In this document: positions 18,093 to 30,000 of the stretch, piece after piece | Numbering within the stretch: position 1 is the stretch's first letter | Layout of the letters: each line of letters opens with the position of its first letter | From: Tumebacillus_A lipolyticus | GTDB taxonomy: Bacteria; Bacillota; Bacilli; Tumebacillales; Tumebacillaceae | Length of the DNA stretch: 64,000 bases | Direction: 5' to 3' | Assembly (NCBI RefSeq): GCF_042682745.1 | Contig: NZ_JBHUIO010000002.1 | Location: 682,001 to 746,000, forward strand | The notes under the pieces: model-generated | Told to the model about the DNA's origin: nothing | Databases searched by the model: none | What the model saw: the letters and a program-made list of their open reading frames with translations, nothing else | Made by a program: the position numbers and the translations under genes

Positions 18093-21000
18093 AACAGTTC
18101 CTCCAATAGACGATCGACTTCCTCGACGTCGATCTCACCTTGCTCCAAACGGCGTAACACTTCCTCCACCTCATCCACTTCCGTCACCGCTGCCGCACGG
18201 TCTTGAGGGAACGCCTGCGCAGGAGTGTCGATGAACAGCTCGCGATCTGCACGCTTCGCAGCCGAACTGTCGGCGATCGGTTCGACCGTTCGCTCCGGTG
18301 CCAGCGGCGCTTTTCCGGCCAAGTAGGCACTCAGCTCGCGAATGGTCGAATGGTCGAACAGATCGTTGGCGCTGATCTCTGTTCCGAGCCGCCCCTTGAT
18401 CTCATCGACGATTTTGATCGCGAGAATCGAATCGACTCCCATGTCCATCAGCGGCGTGTCGATGTCCAACTCCTGCCGATCGATCTTCAGCACGGAGGAG
18501 ACGCTGTCGGCGATCTGCTCTTGCATCTGCTCACCCTGATCGAGCGTCGGCTGATGTTTGGCAACCGGTGGTGGGGTTGGTTCGATTCGCTGCTCGATCA
18601 AAGCTGCGGGCGCATCTTTCAGTTGCGGAGCCGGAGCGTCTTTTTTCACTTTCACCCGTCCGTTGCTCTCGCCGATGATCACATTGCCGACCGCCTGCAC
18701 GCGATCATATCCTTCGACCTGCAACAGTCGCTTCCACATGTCTGCGCTGAGCAGCGGAGATCCTTTCAAGCGAATCTCCTCATCTTCGAACAGCCACCAA
18801 CCATCGAGCAGCCCGAAGGTCAAGGTCAGCACGTCCAGCACCTCCGTCCCTTCATTCAGCACCAACCAACCGTTGGTGCGAAGCAGAGCTTTGGCGTGGC
18901 GCACCGTCTCCTGCAGGCGCTTGGTCGCATGAAGCACGTTAGCTGCGATCACCAGATCGAACGTGCCGATGTCGACCCCTTGTCCGCGCACATCTCGCTC
19001 GATGTCGAGGACTTGAAAGCGAACAAACGGAAATTCTGCACCATACTGTTCCCGACCGAACATCGTAAACGCTTTGGACACGTCCGTATACACGTACTCC
19101 ACTCGGTCAGCGTACCGTTTCAGCGCTTGTAAGACACGAGCGCTGGTGCCGCCCGTTCCCGCCCCGATCTCCAGCAGGCGAATTTTCTCACCCGGTTCGA
19201 GTTGCGGCAGGCGCGATTCGAGATAGGTGCGAACCCGATCGACGACGAGCTGGTTGTAATAGTCGGCGCTCTCGTTCCCCTTGTAGATTCCTTCGACGAG
19301 CTCCATCGAGGAGTTCGGGAAGATCACGTCGGTGGCGGCGAGCTCTCCGCGCAAAATCTCGGGGAAATCTGCGATGCATGCGATGACCAAGCGCAGATAG
19401 GCGCCCATCTCCGGGTAGCGGCGCATCAGCTCTTCGCCGCGCAGCTGGAGGTTCGTGCCCTCCTGCTCTACGCTGTCGGCCGCCTGCACTCGACTGTCGA
19501 GCGCCGTCAGCCAGCCCTGCTCAGCAAGCATGTCTAACAGCTCTTCATACAGCCTGAAATATTTCGGAACGACGCCGAGTTGATCGCGAAGCGCTGCCCG
19601 CTCATACGCTTCGCCAGCACGCTTGAACACTCCCATGCGCTGGAACGTATCGAGCAGCAGCTGACGGCAGTAGTTGGTCGCCTCCGCTCGGCCTGCTAGG
19701 ACTGGCTGCGGGTTGAGCTCTCCGCCCAACGAGTGAAAGACTGACGATCCGTTCTCCGGATAGAGCTCGATGCGATAGTCGCGATCCACTCCCATCAGGT
19801 TGAGGACAAATTCTTTCACTTTGATGCCGAGCACTTGACTGACGCGATGGCTGAGGACACGGCGGACAGCTTCCATCCCGTCCGTCGGTGGAATCGGGAT
19901 GATTCCTTGCGCCTCCAGATACTGCAGCTCTTCTGGAGCGAACGGCTTGCCGCCGATCGTTCCCCAAAAGCCCCAATTGATCAGGCGCACCGGATAGCTG
20001 AGCTCCTGCTGCAGTCGCAAAACGTACGCATCTTCAAAATTGCAGCTGGCCGCATAATGACTGCGCTCCGCATTACCGGTGAACGATTGCCCCGATGAGA
20101 AGAACACGAGGAAATCGAGCCGCTCGTCTTTTAACACTTCGTACAGGAAGAGGCTGCCTTGCACTTTCGGCGCGAGCGATCGCTCGAACTGCGCCTCGTC
20201 CAGATCTTCAAACAGGGTGGGCGTAAACGCCATCGCCGAGTGAAACACGCCGTGCAAGGCGCCAAAGCGCTGCTTGGCTTTGGCGATCACAGCTCGCATG
20301 TCCTGCAGATCGGCAAGGTCTGCCCGCACATAGAGCACCTGTGCGCCGCGCGACTCGATCTGGGCGATCTGCTCCCGTTTCGTGCGGGTGAGCTCGCTCC
20401 GTCCGACCAGCACCAGTCGAGCCTGTTCGGTCTCGGCCAGATGGGCGGCCAGATCCAAGCCGACAGACCCGAGCCCTCCGAGGATCAGATAGACCCCCTG
20501 CTTGCGGAACAGGCGATGCTCCTTCGCCAGCGGCGGCAAGCTGGTCGGCACAAGTTGCAAGCGATAGCGCTCACCGTGCCGCCAAGCCAGCTCCTCCGCA
20601 TGCGTCTGAGCCGGTTCGGAGAGCAGATGACCGGTCACATCTTGTAACGACTCCTGCCCGGTCAGCGAAATGTCGACACAGGCCACCTTCAACTGCGGAT
20701 ATTCTTTTGGCATCGTGCGAATGAAGCCATTCAGTCCCGCTGCGAAAGGCAAGCTCTGCTCATCCGAAAGGACTTGATGCACATCGTTGGTGATCACTTT
20801 CAGCTCGACCCCGCGCTCCGCATATCTTCCGTCGACGAGCGCTTTCATCAAGCGAAAGAGCGTGCGCGAGCCGTAGAGCTGGCTGCGCTCCAACTCTTTT
20901 CGATCATCGATCTGATACTTCTGCGCTTGGAGACCGCCGAGGAAGTAGATCAGATCGAGCGAATCGATCTGTTCGAAGCAAGCTGCTAACGCCGTCTCCG

Positions 21001-24000
21001 CTTCGACATCGATTTCGAAGACAGTTTCAGATCTGCTCACCGTCTGTTGACCGAGCAAGATCGTCCGCACCTGATCGCCTGCGCGTCGATGAGCTTCGGT
21101 CAGCGCGCTGTCCAGCCCGAGCGATTCTGGCGGCGCGACGATCAGCACCGCTCGCCGTTTTGCAGGCGCAGTCGGCAACGCCGCAAGCGGCGATTTGACC
21201 CAGGTCGGCAGGCAGAAAAATGGGTCTAACCGATCTTCCAACTGCACGGCTGGGACGCTTACCGCTTGCAGTTTTGCCGAGACCTGTCCCTGCTCGTCGA
21301 TCAGCGCGACATGAAACTGATGCTGACCTGCTCGCTTGAGGTACACATAGCCGGTCTCCGGCACCGGGATGTGCCAGTCCAACTGCTGAACACCGTCTGG
21401 CTCTCCGCAGATGCCCATTTCGCCGGCCAGTTCCCAGACTGCGTCCAACAGGTCTGGCGGCAACGCATACCCTTCCTGCCCCTGTGCAGGCGACAGGCTG
21501 TAGGCTGCCAGAATTTCCTCCTGTGTCTGCCATACCTGATGCAACAGCCCGGCTCGCACAGATTCTTGATGGCTGCGCGCGATGCAATCTTGGACTGCGA
21601 AATGCGGCGCTTCCCCTGCCGCTCTGACGATCAGATCGCCTTGCGCATGGCGGGTGCGCTGCGGCTGTCCGCTTTCGATCTCCAATCTGTATCTGCCTTG
21701 CTGCTCCTGAAGGGAGAGAGACAGCTCCGCCTGCCCACCTGTCAGCTCCAAAGCGTCCTGCCCGGTGAGCTGATGGATCGAAAACGCGCTGTTCTCCGCA
21801 AGCTCAAGCCCCGCTTCGGCCGCCATCTCCAACCAGGCGGTAAACGAAAGTCGAAGCTGTCCTGTCGGCGCATCCAATCGCCAGAGCGGGTGGGCCCGAT
21901 GCAGCGCCTTGCGGAAAACAAGCCCTTGCCGCAAACTGCGCTGCAGATCCACGCCGTCCAGCAGCGGACGCACGCTCTCCGCGCTGCGCTTTTGATCGCG
22001 CTTGTCCACATCTGGAATCCAGTACCGCTGTTTGGCGAACGGATAGGTTGCAAGCGTTATGCGCCTCGGCACCTGGGCGGACTTCGTGTAGAGCAAGCTC
22101 CAATCGATTTCCACGCCGCTGACCCACAGGCTGGCCAGCTTTTGAAACTTGCGGTTTTGAATCAAGCTGTTCAGGAACAGTTCGCCCTCGGCTCCATCGA
22201 CCAACAGCTCGACATCCTCGCGGCCACTTCGCACCGTTCCCCGGTAGACTTCTCCCACATGCTGTTGTTCCTGGCAGTACGCCTGCAATTTTTCGATCAA
22301 TTCTGCTACGCTGCTGGCGACGACTGCGACGCGCTCCTTCATCGCTTCACGGCCCACTTGCAGCGTGTAAGCGACGTCCAGCAGGCGAATCTGTGATTTT
22401 TGTTCGACGACCCGCTCTTCCACAGCGGCTGGATAAACGCTCAGCAGCGCTTCGCGGTAGCTTTGCAACAGGAAGTGGGCAAACGACAGGAGCGAGGTCG
22501 ATTGCGGAACATCTGCTGAGGACAGGTCGAGCCCATACGCTTCATTGACGCGCTGAAGCAGCTGATGCCAGGCCAGCCGGTCAAATCCGTACTCCTCCTG
22601 CGCGGCTGCCAAGTCGAGATTGCTCTCACCGACTTCGAGCACCTCTGCTGCGAGGCGGATCAAGTCTGCCTGCACCCTTTTTTCCAGCGACGCTTCCACC
22701 TGACGATAGATCGTCTTGCTCACGGCGGTTCGCTTTTGCAGGGTGTTCAGCAATTTTTGAGCGTACGCCTTCAGCCGCTCTTCGGTGCGCGCGGAGAGCA
22801 CGATCAGCTGCGGACTGTCGGTCGATTCGGAACCGCTTTGCGGTGCCTCATATTCTTCCAGCACCAGATGCACGTTGGTCCCCCCGGCGCCAAAAGCGCT
22901 GACGCCAGCCCTGCGCGGCACGATCTGCTCCCTGCCTCCTCGTTCGATCACCGGACGCTTCCACTCGCTCAGCTGATGCTGAAGGTAAAACGGAGTCGCG
23001 CTGATGTTCAGGTTGGGGTTGAGAACGTCAGAGTGCAGCGACGGCACCAGCTGTTTATGCTTCATCTGCAACAGCACCTTCGTCACCCCGGCGATACCTG
23101 CTGCCGATTCGAGGTGACCGATGTTCGACTTCGCCGACCCGATCGCACAGAACTGCTTGTCCTGCGTCGTCTCGGCGAACGCTTTCTGCAATCCGGTGAT
23201 CTCGATCGGATCTCCGAGCGGAGTGCCCGTCCCATGCGCTTCGATATAGCTGATCGTCCGCGCGTCAACATCTGCTGCTCGAAACGCCTCGGCGATGAGC
23301 TCAGCTTGGGCGGTCGGATTGGGCACCGTATAGCCGTTTGTCTTGCCGCCGTGGTTGACAGCAGTCCCTTTGATCACCGCATAGATCTGATCGCCATCTG
23401 CAACCGCCTGGCTCAGCCGCTTCAGCAACACAGCTCCGACGCCTTCGCCTGGCACATAACCATCTCCACCCGCGCCGAACGAACGGCATCGACCGTCGGA
23501 CGACAGGAAGTTGGATTGGCAGAGGAAGATATATTTGTTCGGATGCAAGCTCAGGTTCACCCCGCCTGCCACCGCCATGTCGCACGCCCCGCTCCAGATG
23601 TTCTGACAAGCCAGTCGGATCGATTCGAGCGACGACGAGCAGAGCGTGTCGACAGCTAAGCTCGGGCCGTTAAAGTTCATCAGGTAGGACACGCGGTTGG
23701 CGATCGAAGAGAAGAACGAGGAGAGCGCAAGCACATTGCCGCGCATCGATTCCTCGATGCCGAACAGCTCATACTGCCCGTACATCGCCCCGACAAAAAC
23801 GCCGACCCGATGTGGCTGTAAGCTCGTTCGCGTGTAGCCCGCATCCTCGATCGTCTCCCAGACCACTTCGAGAAATTGCCGCTCCTGCGGGTCGATCGAT
23901 TCTGCCTCTCGCGGTGACATGTTGAAGAACAGCGGATCGAACGAATCAAACCCTTCTAGGAAACCGCCCCATTTGCTGTAGATCTTGCCCTTCTTCCCTT

Positions 24001-27000
24001 TTTGCGGATCGAAGTAGCGACGATGATCCCAGCGATCCTGAGGGATCTCGGTGATGCAGTCCAAACCTTGCTTCAAGTTCTCCCAGAACTGCTCAAGATC
24101 CTGAGCCATCGGATAGCGCCCGGAGACACCGATGATCGCGATCTCCTCCTGCCCGCTCGCCTGCGTTGCAGTGGACGTCGGGGACGGTGCGGAGGAAACT
24201 GTTGGTGCCTGAGTCTCAAAGAAACGACGAGCGGGGAGGATCTCCTCGGCGACTGCCACCTGTGCAGTCGCATGGTGAGCTTCCGCCTCTGCCGAACTCG
24301 CCAGCGGTTCCACCCACCCGACGACCGGACGAATTGCCTGTTCGTGGTGTTGAACGAGATAGTTGGACAGCTGGTGCAGCGTCCTGTGCTCAAACAGCAA
24401 AGTCTTCGGAAGATCGGCAATATCTTTTTCCAACAGGCTGTTCATCTCCATGATCATGACCGAATCGATCCCGTATTCCTCAAGCGGGATCTTGGTGTTG
24501 ATCCGCTGGGCGGGAAACTGAATGGTCTTGGCGAGCATCTCTTTGAGATACGCTTCTGTCGCTTCGAACAGGCCCTCAGTGGAGGTCGTACTGGCTGCCA
24601 CACCGATCACTTCTGCTGGTCGGTCACTCTTTTCGACCCGCTGCTGCTCCACGCGAAGCACGCGGTTGATCTTCTCAACCTCTCCGCTCATCACCACCAC
24701 CTGCGGCAGTTCCATCCGCAGCGACTCTTCAAACGCGCGCAAGCCCATTTCGGTCTCAAGCGGCCGCATGCCGGAGAAGGAGAAGAAAGCGTCCGTCTCT
24801 TCGGGGAGATCCAGACCGCCCGATTTCCAAAGCGGCCAGTTGATCGAGATCGTCCTGCCTGTGCGCGCCCCTTGAAGTCGCTGCTGTTCACGCCAGGCGG
24901 CAAAGCGATCTTGAAACGCGTTGCCCGTCGCATAGCTGCATTCGCCAAAATCTCCGATCAGCGCGGAGCTGGAAGAGAAGAGGATGAAAAAGTCGAGCTG
25001 CTCCTCCGTGGTCGCCCGATCGAGATGTAAAGTGCCTTCCAGCTTCGGCGACAGCACTTCTGCAAACGCTTCCCGATCAGCCTGCAGGACGGGCAGGTCG
25101 CTTCCCACCCCGGCGCTGTGGAAGATGCCGTCGATCTTCCCGTAGCGATCGCGGGCCGCTGAAAGCATTTCCTGCACCTCTTGCGCTCGCGAGACGTCCG
25201 CTTGGCAATAGAGCACCTCCGCGCCTCGACCTTCCAACGCTTCCACTTGCAACCGCTTCTCCGCAGACAGTGCGGAGCGACCAGTCAGCACCAGCCGCGC
25301 TTGGTAGTTCTTGGCCAGATAGTCTGCGAAGATCATGCCGAGTCCGCCAAGCCCGCCGGTGATCAGATACACGCCTTTCGTCTTCAGCAACGGATGTTGA
25401 TCTGCGGAAGCTTGTGTCGTGACAGGTTGCTGGTGCAAGCGACGGATCTGGCGCTCTTCGCCAACATATCGAATCTCCGTGCCATTGCGATACTCGGCAA
25501 ACGCCAATTCGCTGACCACCGACTTGACCTGTTGCTGCAGAGTGGACGCTTGCGCTTCCATCTGCAGGAGGATCAACTGAAAGCGATGATTGACCGAGGT
25601 AAGCGACTTCGCAAAGCCGGAGAGCATCTCATGATGAGGAGCGATCGCGCTTGGCCCGCCTGCAAAGAGGAACAGACAGTCGGTCTGCTCATCACGCTTG
25701 CGCTTGGTCAGCGTCTGGAAGAGGCGAAGCACCGAATACAGTCCGCGATCCAACTGCTCCTGCAAGGTGAGCTCCGCTTCGCTTGCGGCGCCCTCGTTCG
25801 AACCGTTCCACAGATGCACGATATGGGAAAGGCGCACACCCTGCTCATCGAGCGCTTCGATCAGTTGCTGATAATCATCCGCCACCGCCGTTCGAACCGT
25901 ATAAAGGTCAGGTGCGAGCTGCTGATAGCGGTCGCCCTGCCGAATGCGGACGATGCGCTTCTGCCGGCCCGACAGCGTGCCGAGCAGCACCTGCATCTGC
26001 TGGGTGAACGCCTCCTCCTGCTCGAAGAGCACCAGCGCTTCCAACCGCTCAATTCCGTCATGCAGAGGGCGATTGGGCAATGGGCTAAGCTCCCACTCGG
26101 GGCGGTAGTAGTACAGCTGCTCCCCGCCAGTCTTCCCCAGCGCCCGCTCGCGGACCGGATGGGAGGAAAAGTCGGTCAACAGCGCCAACACCTCGCCCTG
26201 TTCATTCAGAATGGCGATGTTACAGGTCTGCACCTGATCCTCTTTGACCAGACGGTCTTCGGCTGCGAACGCATACGCATAACAGCTGCTCGGGAGCGGC
26301 TGGAAAATTTCTACTTTTCCGAGCGCGAACGGGATGCGCAACACAGGGTCTTGATACCCGTCACCGCCGATGCCAAACGCCACTCGCACCGCCGCGTCCA
26401 GCAGGGACGGATGGAGCGAATATGCGCTCGCCTCCTCACGCAACTCGCTCGGCAGGTGGAGCAAACCTAACGCTTCCCGCTCTCCGCAATGCACCTCTTG
26501 GGTGACGCAGAAGCTCGATCCATACTCAAACCCCATCGTGCGGAAAGCGCCGTATACGGTCTGCTGGCTCATCCGCGTCGAGCAGCGGCTCTTGATCGCC
26601 GACAGGTCGAACTTGGCAGGATGCGATCGACCTGCTGTCGATGCTTGCTCAGCCATCAGCAGTCTGCCTTTGGCGTGCAGCGCGCGCTTATCGTTGGCGC
26701 GGCTGAAAACTTCAAACTCGACCGCTTCCCGATCTGGCTGCAGGCGGATCCAAACGTCCTGCTCCTCCGTCTCCAAAACGACCGGACTCGCCCAGACGAT
26801 CTCCTGAAGTTCCTGCACGCGGCCGCTTCCTGCCAACTCTCCTGCCGCTCGCGCCATCTCCAGATAGGCGACGCCTGGCAGCACATGTTTACCCGCCACC
26901 ACATGGTCGTGCAGGAAAAACTCTTCCTTGCGAAGCGTCTTGCGAAACACTTCTTCCTGCAAGGTCGATTCGTTCCGATCGACCAGCGGATGCAGCGGCC

Positions 27001-30000
27001 CAAATCCGCTCGCATGCTCAGATGCACGGCGCAGCAGATCGGGCTTCGTGCCGGACGATTGCACCCAGTGCCGCTCGCGAGCGAACGGATAGCCGGGCAG
27101 CGAGATGCGGGTCGGGTCGTTTCCGCGATCGAACAGCTGCCAGTCGATCGACATCCCCTTGACCCAAAACGAGGCAACTTTGTCCAGATTGCCGCGGCGA
27201 ACCATCGCTTCCAGATAGTCGCGATCCTCTTGGTCATCGCCCAAAGCGATCGGTTGATCGGCAACCTCGCCGAGATGGACGCCATCTCCGCCAGCTTTTC
27301 GCGCGAGCAGATCGGTCAGCTTGTGCACCGCATCCTCGACCGTCTCGGCAATGATCGCCAATCGCACTCCCATCGGCTCCCGGCCGACCTGCAGCGTGTA
27401 TGCTACATCAGACAGGCGGACAGCAGGACGCTCTGCGGACGAGAGGAACTCTCGCAGCCGCTCAGCGCTTTCCAACAGCTGCTCCTCCCGCTTGGCGGAC
27501 AGCACCAGCAGGTGCGGGCCTCGTTCCGCTTCTACGTCCACCTGCCGCTCTTGCAGATACTCCTCCACGATCAGGTGCGCGTTCGATCCGCCCGCCCCGA
27601 ACGACGAGATGCCCGCCCTTCTCGGCACTTCGACCTCTCGTCCGCTCTCCGCTCGCTTCAGCCGCTTCCATTCGCTCAGCTCTCGTTGCACGTAAAAGGG
27701 CGTTTCGGCAAACGGAATGTGCGGGTTTTCCGGCTTCGCATGCAGCGAGGGTACCAGCTGACCATGCTTCATCTGCAACAGCACTTTGGTCAACCCGGCG
27801 ATCCCCGCTGCCGATTCCAGATGCCCGATGTTCGACTTCACCGAGCCGATCGCGCAGTATTGCCGCTCCTGCTCTTCTCCGAACGCCTTCCGCAGCCCGG
27901 TGATCTCGATCGGATCGCCGAGCGAAGTTCCCGTTCCGTGCGCTTCGATGTAGCTGATCGTCTGCGGGTCGAGATTCGCCCGCTTCAGCACCTCGGCGAT
28001 CAGCTCCCCTTGCGCATTCGGGTTGGGCACCGTGTACCCGTTGGTCTTGCCACCGTGGTTGACCGCCGTCGCCTTGATCACCGCGTAGATGCGATCGCCA
28101 TCCGCTTTCGCTTGCGCCAGCGGCTTGAGCAGCACCGCACCGACGCCTTCGCCTGGCACATAGCCATCGCCGCCATCGCCAAACGCTCGACAGCGCCCGT
28201 CGGACGAGGCGAACTTGCCTTGGGCCAGCTGCAAATATTTGTTCGGGTGGATCGTCAGGTTGACGCCGCCTGCCACCGCCAGCTTGCTCTCCCCTTTGCG
28301 CAAGGAGTCGCAGGCCAGATGAATGGCGGTCAGCGAGGAGGAGCACATCGTATCGAGCGCCAAGCTCGGCCCGTGGAGGTTGAACGTATAGGACACTCGG
28401 TTGGCGATCGACGCATAGGAGGAACCGGGTGTGATCAGATTGCCGTCCACTTCGGTCTGATGAAGTTGATACTGCCCCCACATCACACCGACGAACACCC
28501 CGACGCTCCGTTCGTTCAAACTGCTCCGCGTGTAGCCCGCATCTTCAAACGTATGCCAAACGGTCTCCAGGAACAGCCGTTCCTGCGGATCGATCACGTC
28601 CGCTTCTCGCGGCGAGATGTTGAAGAAGAGCGAATCGAACTTATCGACATCGTCGAGGAACCCGCCCCACTTGCTGTAGGTCTTGCCCTTTCGCCCTTTG
28701 TCCGGGTCAAAATAGTCGCGGTGATCCCATCGCTCAGCCGGAACTTCGGTGATGCAGTCTCGCCCGCTGCGCAGATTCTCCCAAAACTGATCGAGCGTTC
28801 GCGCTTGCGGATAGCGTCCGCTCAACCCGATGATCGCGATCTCATCTGTTGCCAGCGCGACCGCGCTCTGATCGTCGTTCCCACGATGCGCATTCGTGTC
28901 GAGCGGCTGTAAAAACCGCTTGCGAAGCGCACCTTTTTGCTCGACTCGCTCAACCTGTTCGACTTGCTCGACAGGAGGAAGCGTTGCCCGCTCAGCTTTC
29001 GAACGAACTGTCAGCCCGAATTTTGCCTGCACGCTGCCTAGGTGGCGCTTCAGAAAATAAGCGGAGAGCTCCTCGATCGTCTGATATTCGAAAAAGAGCG
29101 TTTTAGAAAGATCGCCAAATTCACGCTCCAACTCACGGGTCAATCCCATGATGACGAGCGAGTCGATCCCATATTTCTCTAAAGGTTCCTCTGCGCGAAT
29201 CTTTGCAGCTGGCACCTTCGTCTCCGCGGCAAAAAGATCTTTCAGATAGGCTTCCATGCGGCTCGCAAGCTCAGCCTGTTCGCCGCTGTCCACTTCGAAC
29301 GCCTCTGTTGCTGCACCGCCTGCCAGCTCATCCTCGCCTGTCAGCGAGCGCCTGATTCGCTCCGCATCTCCTGCCAGCACTGCCAGTTGACTGACCCCCG
29401 CCTGCAAGCCATCGACAAACCCTTCGATGCCCGCCTGCGTGCTCAGCGGCGCGATGCCCAGCCGCCGCTGCAGCTCGGCCAACAGTTCCGCCTCTGCTCG
29501 CATCCCGCCATCCGCCCAGTACGGCCAATTGTAGGAGATCGTCCGACCGGAGCGGTGCGCGGCGCGCAGCTCAGCAAAATGATCCAAGAAGCTGTTGGCA
29601 AACGCGTAGTCAGCCTGCCCCACATTGCCGGTCAGCGCTGCTGTCGAAGAGAAGAGTGCAAAAAAGTCGAGCGGTTCATCCGCTGTCGCCGCTTCCAAAT
29701 GCAGGGCACCGCAAACTTTCGGTGCGAGCACCTCTTGAAACTCCTGCTCGGTCTTTTTCAACAGGAAGGAGTCGCGCGTGACACCGGCGCTGTGGACGAT
29801 GCCATGCAAAGCGCCAAAGCGCTGCTTTGCCGACTTGACAACTTCGATGACCGCGTCCTGACAAGCGACATCCGCTTCGAGATAGAGCACTTCTGCGCCG
29901 AACGATTCGAGCGCTTTCAGCCGTGCTGCTCGCTCCGCCCCAAGCTCCGACCGACCGGTGAGCACAAGGCGCGCCTGCCATTCGCGCGCCAGATATTCGG

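Noticed and set aside
26489..28912. 807-codon open frame on the plus strand
   Set aside because: It lies fully antisense to the KS region of the 4256-aa PKS, is rich in Arg, His, Gln and Leu with no recognisable motif, and similar antisense frames appear opposite other KS domains, as expected from the codon bias of this GC-rich gene.
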